64,000 nt of DNA from NCBI RefSeq assembly GCF_030845175.1, contig NZ_CP132542.1, forward strand, positions 744,001 to 808,000, in the 5' to 3' direction. Made by a program: the position numbers and the translations under genes. The stretch comes from Coralliovum pocilloporae (lineage in GTDB: Bacteria; Pseudomonadota; Alphaproteobacteria; Rhizobiales; Cohaesibacteraceae). Shown piece by piece: positions 7,482 to 15,865 of the stretch (its first letter is position 1; every line of letters begins with the position of its first letter). The notes under the pieces were generated by a model that was given only the letters and a program-made list of their open reading frames with translations, had not been told where the DNA came from and searched no databases.

Positions 7482-8654
7482 ATGGGATCTGAGCACATTT
7501 CTTTTCCACGCAGACAGGGCCAGGCATCCCGCCAGGCCCATGCGGACCTGCCGGATGGAACCTTCGAACGGGAGCTGGGCAAGGAAGGGTTCTTCGGTCC
7601 GGCAACCATGATGTATCACACACATCCGCCAACCGGCTGGACCAGCTGGTCCGGCCCATTGCGCCCGCGTGCCTTCGATCTCAACCGGATCGACGATCAT
7701 TCCTCTTCTGTCTGGGATGCATCCGTCATCCTGCACAACAGCAGTGTCATCATGCGTCGCTGGTCGCTGTCCGGAAAGATGGACTACCTCGCACGCAACG
7801 GCGATGGCGATGAGCTGCTGTTCATTCACCGAGGCAGCGGTGATCTGTTTTGTGACTATGGCCACCTGCCTGTCTCCCAGGGCGATTATGTGGTTCTGCC
7901 TCGCTCCACCATGTGGCGCATCGAGGCCACCTCGCCAATCGACATGCTGCTGTTTGAATGCACGAATGGCAGCTATCGCATGCCCGAAAAAGGCATGGTT
8001 GGACGCCATGCAGTCTACGATGCAGGTGTGCTGCAATCTCCCGAAATAAACGAGGCCTTTCTGGCCCAGCAGGGCAATGACGAATGGCATGTGAAGATCC
8101 GTCGCTCAGGGGAAATCTCGACGGTGGTCTATCCGTTCAATCCGCTGGACGCTGTGGGATGGCAGGGTGATCTCGCACCGGTCAAACTCAATGTAAAAGA
8201 CATCCGACCACTGATGTCCCATCGCTATCACCTGCCGCCATCCGCCCACACAACATGGGTTGGCAATCGCTTTGTGATTTGCACCTTCGTGCCCCGTCCG
8301 TTCGAGACAGACCCCGGCGCACTGAAGGTCCCCTTCTTCCACAACAATGATGATTATGACGAAGTGCTGTTTTATCACGATGGGGACTTCTTCAGCCGCG
8401 ACAATATCGAGGCTGGCATGGTCACCTGGCACCCCTGCGGCTTTACCCATGGCCCGCACCCCAAAGCACTCCAGAGGATGTTCGAGCAGCCAAAGACGAT
8501 GACTGATGAATACGCGGTCATGCTCGACACCCGTGACGGCCTCAAAATGGGAGAGGCCGCCGCGTCCGTGGAAGTTGCGGAATATGCGGATTCCTGGAAG
8601 GCCTCGGGCGGCCCGCTGACACCACCATCGATCCCCAAAGATGCAGCGGAATAA
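7482..8654 (+). CDS. Homogentisate 1,2-dioxygenase-like cupin protein
   Basis: 390 residues from the ATG at 7482, preceded by GGGAGG. It follows the HmgA fold: a central cupin half (ELLFIHRGSGDLFCDYGHLP) and a C-terminal half with KVPFFHNNDDYDEVLFYHDG and HPCGFTHGPHP, which supply the likely Fe(II) ligands His287, Glu294 and His323. Bona fide homogentisate dioxygenases are about 430-450 residues, and their HxxxxxE spacing is one residue shorter. This is therefore a divergent subfamily that may open another gentisate- or homogentisate-like ring. The next gene is a fumarylacetoacetate-hydrolase-family protein, the expected downstream chemistry. Probably controlled by the palindrome at 7426. Confidence 0.8.
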   Translation: MGSEHISFPRRQGQASRQAHADLPDGTFERELGKEGFFGPATMMYHTHPPTGWTSWSGPLRPRAFDLNRIDDHSSSVWDASVILHNSSVIMRRWSLSGKMDYLARNGDGDELLFIHRGSGDLFCDYGHLPVSQGDYVVLPRSTMWRIEATSPIDMLLFECTNGSYRMPEKGMVGRHAVYDAGVLQSPEINEAFLAQQGNDEWHVKIRRSGEISTVVYPFNPLDAVGWQGDLAPVKLNVKDIRPLMSHRYHLPPSAHTTWVGNRFVICTFVPRPFETDPGALKVPFFHNNDDYDEVLFYHDGDFFSRDNIEAGMVTWHPCGFTHGPHPKALQRMFEQPKTMTDEYAVMLDTRDGLKMGEAAASVEVAEYADSWKASGGPLTPPSIPKDAAE

Positions 8655-8681
8655 CCGGGTTCACAGAGGCAGGGCTTATCA

Positions 8682-9704
8682 ATGAAACTCGCCACACTCC
8701 GGGATGGAAGTCGGGACGGATGCCTGGTTGTCGTATCGCGGGACCTCAGCCGCATGGACGATGTGTCCGAGATTGCACCCACCCTCCAGAACGCACTGGA
8801 CAACTGGACGGAGCTCGCGCCTGCCCTGCACGAGCGCTTTACGGCGCTTGACAACAACCCGGAAAGCGGCACTCCGCTCAATCAGGCCGACTGCCTCTCC
8901 CCATTGCCCCGTGCCTATCAATGGGCTGACGGGTCTGCCTATGTAAACCATGTGGAACTGGTTCGCAGAGCCCGCGGTGTCGACATGCCGACGCATTTCT
9001 GGACAGACCCCCTGATGTATCAGGGAGGCTCAGACAGCTTCATCGCACCCCATGATGATATTGTCATGGGAGACGAGAGCTGGGGCATCGATTTTGAGGG
9101 CGAGATTGCAGTCATCACCGGCGACGTTGCTATGGGAACATCAGAACAGAACGCGATGGAAGCCATCAGGCTTATCATGCTGGTCAATGATGTGTCCCTG
9201 CGGGGTCTGATCCCCAGGGAACTGGAAAAGGGCTTCGGCTTCTTTCAGTCAAAACCCTCATCAGCCTTTTCTCCCGTGGCTGTAACGCCGGATGAACTGG
9301 GTGCGTCGTGGCGGGATGGCAAGATCCATCATCCGCTCCGGGTTACATTCAATGACCAGCCCTTCGGCAAGGCCAATGCCGGGCTTGATATGACATTCAA
9401 CTTCCCGACCCTGATTGCCCATGCGGCCAGAACCCGACCTCTGACTGCCGGAACAATCATCGGATCAGGAACCGTATCGAACAAAAAGGACGGCGGCCCC
9501 GGCGCATCCATTATCGATGGCGGCGTTGGATATTCCTGTCTTGCTGAGCAGAGAATGGTTGAAACCATTACCTGCGGCACCCCTAAAACCCGCTTCATGC
9601 GGTTTGGCGATCACATTCGTATCGAAATGCTTAACGAAGACGGTGGCACAATATTCGGGTCAATTGACCAGAAAGTGGTGAAGCACCGTGGCCCAGGATA
9701 CTGA
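8682..9704 (+). CDS. Fumarylacetoacetate hydrolase (FAH) family protein
   Basis: 340 residues; the C-terminal FAH fold shows IDFEGEIAVITGDV (metal-binding acidic residues), LVNDVSLRGL, KGFGFFQSKPSSAFSPVAVT, PLTAGTIIGSGTVSN and the final FGDHIRIEM. In tyrosine catabolism FAH splits fumarylacetoacetate to fumarate and acetoacetate; other members are acylpyruvases or decarboxylases. Position directly after a homogentisate-dioxygenase-like gene supports ring-cleavage-product hydrolysis. Starts 27 bases after the dioxygenase; its end overlaps the next gene by 17 bases. No maleylacetoacetate isomerase is present. Confidence 0.85.
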   Translation: MKLATLRDGSRDGCLVVVSRDLSRMDDVSEIAPTLQNALDNWTELAPALHERFTALDNNPESGTPLNQADCLSPLPRAYQWADGSAYVNHVELVRRARGVDMPTHFWTDPLMYQGGSDSFIAPHDDIVMGDESWGIDFEGEIAVITGDVAMGTSEQNAMEAIRLIMLVNDVSLRGLIPRELEKGFGFFQSKPSSAFSPVAVTPDELGASWRDGKIHHPLRVTFNDQPFGKANAGLDMTFNFPTLIAHAARTRPLTAGTIIGSGTVSNKKDGGPGASIIDGGVGYSCLAEQRMVETITCGTPKTRFMRFGDHIRIEMLNEDGGTIFGSIDQKVVKHRGPGY

Positions 9705-10647
9705 AGCAACCAAAGACAGTGATCTGAAGCAGATCAGTTCCGAGGAAATCGGCAAGAACTGCTATGCGCTGATGATTGAAGGTGGACCAACATCCGGCTT
9801 CATCGTCGGGGAAGACAGTATCCTGATGATCGACGCAGCGGCAACAACAGCACTGGTCGGACACGTTCTCGACCATATCCGCACGATTTCAGACAAGCCA
9901 ATCAAGCATATGGCCTTCACCAGCTATCGAGCCTGTCGAACGCTGGGTGCCCGTGGTTTTGAGGCGGGGGATGTGATCTCATCTGACCTCACAAGCCAGA
10001 TGCTTGATGATCGCGGGGAGCAGAACCGCGCTGCCGAACGCCACCGTATGCCAGATCTGTTTGAAGGAGCGGGCAGTCGTGCTGACATTGCCAGACCGAC
10101 GCTGACCTTTTCAGCCTTCATGTCCATCTATCTCGGAAAACGGCAGGTCAGGCTGATGAATCTTGGACGGGGTCAGACCACGGGCGACACTGTCATCTGG
10201 CTGCCTGACGAAGCTATTCTGTTTTCCGGGGACCTGGTTCCCAACAAATCCGTTCCCTTTTGTGATGACGCCAATTTCAGAGACTGGCCTTCGACACTCG
10301 ACAGATTGCGCACCCTGCGCCCTGAAGTCCTCATCCCCGGCTCCGGTGGGCCACTAACGGATGCAGACGCTATTGACGACATCCTGTCCTCAGCCCGTGA
10401 TTTTGCCTTCACGCTCTACTGGTCCGTATCGGAAAGCGTCAGTCGCCACCGGTCCCTGAAAGAAGCCTATGAAGCCTGCCGGGAGGCAATGGACGATAAA
10501 TTCTCATCCTTCAGCCACTACGATGAACGCCTGCCGTTCTGTGTGGCTCGCGCTTTTGACGAGGCAACCGGACAGGAACATCCTCGACAATGGTCCGAGA
10601 AAAGGGATCGAGAAATTCTCGATGATCTGCTACAGCAGAGCGAATGA
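9688..10647 (+). CDS. MBL-fold protein lacking the metal-binding residues
   Basis: 319 residues from GTG at 9688, overlapping the FAH gene. The overall fold is clear: SGFIVGEDSILMIDAAATTA, then a strand-turn equivalent to the THxHxDH loop, then NLGRGQTTGDTVIWLPDEAI, LFSGDLVPN and EVLIPGSGGPL. However, the metal ligands are replaced. The HxHxDH positions read Ser79, Arg81, Cys83, Arg84; GRGHT has become GRGQT (Gln163); PGHG has become PGSG (Ser219). Only Asp182 remains. It is therefore unlikely to be a zinc hydrolase and may be a scaffold, a regulator or a repurposed enzyme. It is not a decaying pseudogene, because the frame is intact and the gene overlaps both neighbours. Confidence 0.85.
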   Translation: MAQDTEATKDSDLKQISSEEIGKNCYALMIEGGPTSGFIVGEDSILMIDAAATTALVGHVLDHIRTISDKPIKHMAFTSYRACRTLGARGFEAGDVISSDLTSQMLDDRGEQNRAAERHRMPDLFEGAGSRADIARPTLTFSAFMSIYLGKRQVRLMNLGRGQTTGDTVIWLPDEAILFSGDLVPNKSVPFCDDANFRDWPSTLDRLRTLRPEVLIPGSGGPLTDADAIDDILSSARDFAFTLYWSVSESVSRHRSLKEAYEACREAMDDKFSSFSHYDERLPFCVARAFDEATGQEHPRQWSEKRDREILDDLLQQSE

Positions 10648-11315
10648 CGACCCCTGCCCACACACTAGTTCATTATGCTCCACCCCTGGACCCATGGCTG
10701 GACGTCCTGCATCAGGACGAGCACATACTCGTGCTGTCCAAGCAAAGCGGCCTGTTGAGCGTGCCCGGCAAGGGCGAACATCTCGCTGATTGTCTCGAAG
10801 CACGGGCGCAGGAGGCCTATCCGGAAGCCCGTACGGTTCATCGCCTGGACCGGGACACATCCGGCGTCGTCATCATGGCCATGACGAAGGACGCGCACCG
10901 TCATCTCGGTTTGCAGTTCGAGCGACGCAAGACCGAAAAAACCTATATTGCGAATGTGTATGGCCAGGTCCGAGATGATGTCGGCCGGATAAGCCAACCG
11001 CTTATCTGCGACTGGCCCAACCGCCCGCGTCAGATGATCGACCATGAACGCGGCCGGGAAGCCATCACATTCTGGCAGGTGATCGAACGTGGTGAGACAT
11101 CAACTCGTATGTGCCTTAAGCCGGAAACCGGACGCTCCCATCAGTTGCGCGTGCATATGCTGCATCTCGGCCACCCGATCCTCGGGGACAATTTCTACGG
11201 CTCGGAGCAGTCTCGCGACGCGGCGCCGCGCCTGATGCTCCATGCAGAAAGCTTGACAGTGCATCACCCCTCTGACGGCGAACGGATGACCTTTCACAGC
11301 CCCTGCCCATTCTAG
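10644..11315 (+). CDS. RluA-family RNA pseudouridine synthase
   Basis: 223 residues; the ATG overlaps the preceding TGA (ATGA). Catalytic motif VHRLDRDTSGVVIMA with the active-site Asp, preceded by VLSKQSGLLSVPG, and the C-terminal ETGRSHQLRVHMLHLGHPIL. No S4 domain, so it belongs to the short RluA/TruC-like group that modifies a tRNA or 23S rRNA uridine. The exact target cannot be deduced. The link with the catabolic genes before it is probably only transcriptional. Its stop TAG lies inside the second copy of the dispersed repeat. Confidence 0.88.
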   Translation: MTTPAHTLVHYAPPLDPWLDVLHQDEHILVLSKQSGLLSVPGKGEHLADCLEARAQEAYPEARTVHRLDRDTSGVVIMAMTKDAHRHLGLQFERRKTEKTYIANVYGQVRDDVGRISQPLICDWPNRPRQMIDHERGREAITFWQVIERGETSTRMCLKPETGRSHQLRVHMLHLGHPILGDNFYGSEQSRDAAPRLMLHAESLTVHHPSDGERMTFHSPCPF

Positions 11316-11328
11316 GGTCAAAACTCAA
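11312..11328 (+). repeat. Dispersed short repeat, copy 2
   Basis: CTAGGGTCAAAACTCAA, identical to copy 1 over TAGGGTCAAAACTCA. As in copy 1, the TAG is the stop codon of the preceding gene. Confidence 0.55.
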
Positions 11329-11516
11329 TCTGGCTCTATCAACGGCCCCTCTGGAACCATATCTGACAGAAACTGGCTCTACATTTTCTGATCCATTTCC
11401 CCCTTTCTGAAGAAGACCAAGAGAATGGACGCCACGCTTGCATCCATCTGGATATCACTCTATCGGGAAAGATCACCAGATCCGGCGCAGGCTGAGCTGA
11501 AGGAAGGGAAACAGAT

Positions 11517-13295
11517 ATGAAAATGACAACGGAAGAGGCCTTTGTAAAAGTCCTCCAAATGCATGGAATTGAACACGCTTTTGGAATCATCGGCTCAGCC
11601 ATGATGCCGGTTTCTGATCTGTTTCCACAGGCCGGGATCACATTCTGGGACTGCGCTCATGAATGTAACGCTGGCATGATGGCCGACGGGTTCACCCGCG
11701 CGTCCGGCAAAATGTCGATGATGGTGGCACAGAACGGCCCGGGTATTACCAATTTCGTGACCCCGGTTAAAACCGCTTACTGGAACCACACGCCCCTGCT
11801 CCTTGTGACACCTCAGGCCGCCAACAAGACCATGGGTCAGGGCGGCTTCCAGGAAGTCGAACAGATGGCGCTCTTTGCAGACATGGTCGCCTATCAGGAA
11901 GAGGTTCGTGACCCGACACGCGTAGCCGAAGTTCTCAACCGGGTTATCCTTCAGGCCAAACGCGCTTCAGCTCCGGCACAGATCAACGTCCCCCGCGACT
12001 TCTGGACCCAGGTCGTTGATATTGACCTTCCGGCAATTGTCGAGTTTGAGCGCCCATCCGGCGGCGATGATGCTGTGACCGAAGCGGCTGCCCTTCTGTC
12101 GAGCGCCAAGTTCCCGGTCATTCTCAACGGTGCAGGTGTGGTTATTGGTGGCGCCATTGAGGACTCCATGGCTCTGGCCGAACGCCTTGATGCACCGGTC
12201 TGCTGCGGCTACCAGCACAATGACGCTTTCCCGGGCTCCCACCCGCTTTTTGCTGGCCCTCTCGGCTACAACGGCTCCAAGGCCGGCATGGAACTGATCG
12301 CCCAGGCCGATGTCGTTCTCGCCCTCGGCACCCGCCTCAACCCGTTCTCCACCCTTCCGGGATACGGCATCGACTACTGGCCGAAGAATGCCAAGATCAT
12401 TCAGGTTGACATCAACCCGGACCGAATTGGCCTGACCAAGCCGGTAACTGTTGGCATCGTCGGTGATGCGAAAAAGGTTGCAAACGGCATTCTGAACCGG
12501 TTGTCCGACACAGCGGGCGACGCAGGTCGCGAAGATCGCAAGGCCGAGATTGCCAAGCGCAAGTCAGCCTGGGCCCAGGCGCTTACCTCCATGGATCACG
12601 AGGACGACGATCCGGGCACCACATGGAACGAGCGGGCACGCAATGCCAAGCCGGATTGGATGTCACCGCGCATGGCATGGCGCGCAATCCAGGCCGCTCT
12701 TCCGAAAGAAGCCATCATTTCCTCTGATATCGGCAATAACTGCGCCATCGGCAACGCCTATCCTTCTTTTGAAGAAGGTCGGAAATATCTGGCTCCTGGC
12801 CTGTTTGGCCCTTGCGGATATGGCTTCCCGTCCATTACCGGTGCCAAGATTGCCCAACCGGACACGCCGGTTGTCGGCTTTGCCGGTGACGGCGCCTTTG
12901 GTATTTCCATGAACGAAATGACAGCGGTCGGGCGTGGTGACTGGCCTCCGATCACCATGGTCGTTTTCCGCAACTATCAATGGGGTGCTGAAAAGCGAAA
13001 CACCACCCTTTGGTACTCAGACAATTTTGTCGGCACCGAGCTGAACGAAGATGTTACCTATGCCGGAATTGCACAGGCCTGCGGTCTGGTGGGTGTGCAA
13101 GTCAGAACCATGGACGAGTTGACTGATGCACTCGCCAAGGCAATCGATGATCAGATGAACCATGGCAAGACCACATTCATCGAAGCGCTGATCAACCAGG
13201 AACTGGGCGAACCGTTCCGCCGCGATGCCATGAAAGCACCGGTAGCCGTGGCAGGCATCAGCCGGGAGGACATGCGCCCTCAGAAAGGTGCATGA
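11517..13295 (+). CDS. xsc: Sulfoacetaldehyde acetyltransferase
   Basis: 592 residues, the normal Xsc length. TPP-dependent enzyme: sulfoacetaldehyde + phosphate gives acetyl phosphate + sulfite, the desulfonation step for taurine and other C2 sulfonates. Sequence marks: TPP glutamate Glu49 in WDCAHECNAGMMADGF, QNGPGITNFVTPVKTAYWNHTP, and the C-terminal TPP/Mg motif GFAGDGAFGISMNE followed by FRNYQWGAEKRNTTLWY, all Xsc-specific against acetolactate synthases. The gene is alone: no taurine transporter, Tpa/TauXY, Pta or sulfite exporter in the window. A strong terminator follows at 13325, so it is monocistronic. Preceded by GGAAGGGAAA for ribosome binding. Confidence 0.95.
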   Translation: MKMTTEEAFVKVLQMHGIEHAFGIIGSAMMPVSDLFPQAGITFWDCAHECNAGMMADGFTRASGKMSMMVAQNGPGITNFVTPVKTAYWNHTPLLLVTPQAANKTMGQGGFQEVEQMALFADMVAYQEEVRDPTRVAEVLNRVILQAKRASAPAQINVPRDFWTQVVDIDLPAIVEFERPSGGDDAVTEAAALLSSAKFPVILNGAGVVIGGAIEDSMALAERLDAPVCCGYQHNDAFPGSHPLFAGPLGYNGSKAGMELIAQADVVLALGTRLNPFSTLPGYGIDYWPKNAKIIQVDINPDRIGLTKPVTVGIVGDAKKVANGILNRLSDTAGDAGREDRKAEIAKRKSAWAQALTSMDHEDDDPGTTWNERARNAKPDWMSPRMAWRAIQAALPKEAIISSDIGNNCAIGNAYPSFEEGRKYLAPGLFGPCGYGFPSITGAKIAQPDTPVVGFAGDGAFGISMNEMTAVGRGDWPPITMVVFRNYQWGAEKRNTTLWYSDNFVGTELNEDVTYAGIAQACGLVGVQVRTMDELTDALAKAIDDQMNHGKTTFIEALINQELGEPFRRDAMKAPVAVAGISREDMRPQKGA

Positions 13296-13324
13296 TCCAC
13301 GACCGTCCAACGACACGTAGAGAT

Positions 13325-13352
13325 AGGGACAGCCATGGCTGTCCCTTTTTTT
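13325..13352 (+). terminator. Rho-independent terminator of xsc
   Basis: AGGGACAGCC and GGCTGTCCCT form a perfect palindromic stem (13325-13346), directly followed by a run of seven T. Confidence 0.92.
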
Positions 13353-13819
13353 ATGGACACCAATTTTCACAGTCTGTTCAGGTCGGAGAAAAATACCTTC
13401 CATATCAAAGATAAGATCACCACATAAATATGAGGCTAGTAGTCAAATTAACTGGAGAAAAAATAAGTCGCATCAAATTACCACCAAATGAAAAAACATC
13501 GATAGAGAGCAGTAATAGAATGATCGGTTTTATATATGTTTTAAAACCAAGAAAATTCTGCCATTCCTAACTAATTTTTACATAGGAAAACTAGAGATAA
13601 TTTCAAAAATTTCGAAATAACTGTAGTTATACTAAGTGGTTCATGTTAGGATTCGGCAAGCAGAATCAATTGCATAGAGGTTTTTCGCTCAAGAGCAGAT
13701 TTAAAACAGGTGCAGATGCATAACTGCGCATAAGAGAAATTCAGGGGGCTGGAAATCGTCGAAACCAATCCGACAGCCCGTTGAAGAACGAGCCGTCGGA
13801 CAAAGAGAAGGTGAGATCT
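13353..13819 (+). other. Long AT-rich intergenic region upstream of prkA
   Basis: About 470 bases, visibly far more AT-rich than the surrounding genes between roughly 13380 and 13660 and with no credible reading frame. It probably holds the promoter and activator sites of the prkA operon. I could not pick one convincing -35/-10 pair. GAGAAGGTGAG before the ATG at 13820 is the ribosome site that decides the prkA start. Confidence 0.5.
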
Positions 13820-15766
13820 ATGTCCGTCGCAGCAGATGTTTTTGAACACTATTCCGAGCATTACGATCGACATCGGATCGAGGAGATGACACTCCGGGAT
13901 TACCTTCAGTCCTGCAGCTCCGATACCTCTCTTTATGCCAGCGCGCCAGAGCGTATGATCGCCGCCATCGGCGAGCCGGAACTGATCGATACCTCAAAAG
14001 ACGAACGCCTTGGCCGGATCTTCATGAACCGGACCATCCGCCGCTATGAGTGCTTCAGGGATTTCCATGGCATGGAAACGACAATCGAGCGAATTGTCGG
14101 TTTCTTCAAACATGCGTCCCAGGGCTTGGAAGAGAGCAAGCAGATTCTTTATCTTCTGGGCCCCGTCGGCGGCGGCAAGTCATCCATTGCCGAGCGGCTG
14201 AAACGCCTGATGGAAGACCAGCCTGTTTACGCCCTTAAGGCCGGTGACGAGATCAGTCCGATCTTTGAGAGCCCGCTGGGCCTTTTCTCACCGCGCACCA
14301 TGGGTGACCTCGTGGAGGAGAAATACCAGATTTCCCGTCGCTATCTCACAGGACTGATTTCTCCCTGGGCGGTGAAGCGCCTTGATGAGTTCAGCGGTGA
14401 TATTTCCCGTTTCTCAGTGGTCAAGCTCTATCCATCCAAACTGCGCCAGATCTGTGTGGCAAAGACAGAACCGGGCGACGAGAACAATCAGGACATTTCA
14501 TCCCTGGTTGGCAAGGTGGATATCCGCCAGCTTGAACATTTTTCCCAGGATGATCCCGACGCCTATTCCTATTCAGGCGGATTGAACCGGACCACACAGG
14601 GCCTGCTCGAATTCGTCGAGATGTTCAAGGCCCCGATCAAGATGCTGCATCCCCTTCTGACCGCCACTCAGGAAGGCAACTATATCGGCACGGAGACCAT
14701 GGGCGCGATCCCCTTCTCCGGAATTATCCTTGCCCACTCGAACGAGGCAGAATGGCAGAGTTTCAAGAACAACAAGAACAATGAGGCCTTCATTGACCGT
14801 ATCTTCGTGGTCAAGGTGCCCTATTGCCTGCGCAAGGACGAGGAAATGCGAATCTACGACAAGCTTCTGTCTGACAGCAAGCTCGGCGGAGCCCATTGCG
14901 CACCGGGCACACTGGACATCCTCTCCCAGTTTGGCGTCATGTCCCGGCTGAAGGAACACGAGAACTCAACTCCATACGCCAAGATGCGCGTCTATAATGG
15001 CGAGAACCTGCGCGACGTGGACCCTAAGGCAAAACCTCTGCAGGAATATCGTGATGCAGCAGGTGTCAATGAGGGCATGGATGGCATTTCCACCCGGTTT
15101 GCCTTCAAGGTTCTGGCTGAGACCTTCAACTTCGATACGGACGAGATTGCAGCCGACCCGGTTCACCTGATGTATGTGCTGGAAATGGCCATCATGCGTG
15201 AGCAGTTCCCTGAAGATACCGAGAAGAAATATCTCGAATTCATCAAAGGAACCCTTGCCCCCAAATATGCCGAATTCATCGGCAATGAAATCCAGAAGGC
15301 CTATCTGGAATCCTATTCGGATTACGGCCAGAACCTGTTCGACCGCTACATCGCCTATGCGGATGCCTGGATTGAGGGGCAGGATTACAAGGATCCGGAC
15401 ACGGGCCAGCTGCTTGACCCGAATATTCTGGATGAAGAGCTCAAGAAGGTTGAACAGCCCGCAGGCATTACCAATGCCAAGGATTTCAGAAATGAAGTTG
15501 TCAAATTCTCCTTGCGTATCCGGGCATCCAACAATGGAAACAATCCTGACTGGACATCATACGAGAAACTGCGCGACGTCATCGAAAAGCGCATGTTTTC
15601 CCGCGTCGAGGATCTGTTGCCCGTCATCAGCTTCGGCTCAAAACGCGACAGTGAAACCGAACAGAAACATCATCAGTTCGTCGAACGCATGACCGCACGC
15701 GGCTATAGCGAGAAACAGGTTCACCGATTGGTGGAGTGGTACATGCGCATCAATAAGGCCGGCTAA
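13820..15766 (+). CDS. prkA: PrkA-type serine protein kinase
   Basis: 648 residues from the ATG at 13820, against 644 for E. coli YeaG; an upstream TTG at 13781 is in frame but lacks a ribosome site. AAA+ N-terminal domain with Walker A LLGPVGGGKSSI, and a C-terminal kinase-like domain. The family (YeaG/PrkA) phosphorylates proteins under nutrient or nitrogen stress and has also been linked to protease-like control in Bacillus. First gene of the conserved prkA-yeaH-spoVR cluster, which is typically under stationary-phase or nitrogen-stress control in proteobacteria. A stem-loop at 15779-15808 separates it from yeaH. Confidence 0.93.
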   Translation: MSVAADVFEHYSEHYDRHRIEEMTLRDYLQSCSSDTSLYASAPERMIAAIGEPELIDTSKDERLGRIFMNRTIRRYECFRDFHGMETTIERIVGFFKHASQGLEESKQILYLLGPVGGGKSSIAERLKRLMEDQPVYALKAGDEISPIFESPLGLFSPRTMGDLVEEKYQISRRYLTGLISPWAVKRLDEFSGDISRFSVVKLYPSKLRQICVAKTEPGDENNQDISSLVGKVDIRQLEHFSQDDPDAYSYSGGLNRTTQGLLEFVEMFKAPIKMLHPLLTATQEGNYIGTETMGAIPFSGIILAHSNEAEWQSFKNNKNNEAFIDRIFVVKVPYCLRKDEEMRIYDKLLSDSKLGGAHCAPGTLDILSQFGVMSRLKEHENSTPYAKMRVYNGENLRDVDPKAKPLQEYRDAAGVNEGMDGISTRFAFKVLAETFNFDTDEIAADPVHLMYVLEMAIMREQFPEDTEKKYLEFIKGTLAPKYAEFIGNEIQKAYLESYSDYGQNLFDRYIAYADAWIEGQDYKDPDTGQLLDPNILDEELKKVEQPAGITNAKDFRNEVVKFSLRIRASNNGNNPDWTSYEKLRDVIEKRMFSRVEDLLPVISFGSKRDSETEQKHHQFVERMTARGYSEKQVHRLVEWYMRINKAG

Positions 15767-15778
15767 GAAACCAGATCA

Positions 15779-15808
15779 GCCCCGGCAAGCGCTATCCGGC
15801 GCCGGGGC
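15779..15808 (+). other. GC-rich stem-loop between prkA and yeaH
   Basis: GCCCCGGC (15779-15786) pairs with GCCGGGGC (15801-15808) around a 14-base loop. No T-run follows, so it is more likely an mRNA-processing or stability element, or an attenuator setting the prkA:yeaH ratio, than a full terminator. Confidence 0.5.
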
Positions 15809-15865
15809 CTAAGCCGACCCCAGACAGGAAAAGGCCTGGACACATCATGTAACGGGAACAGACAC

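Noticed and set aside
9688-10647. Active zinc metallo-beta-lactamase-fold hydrolase
   Set aside because: The HxHxDH and both later His ligands are substituted.
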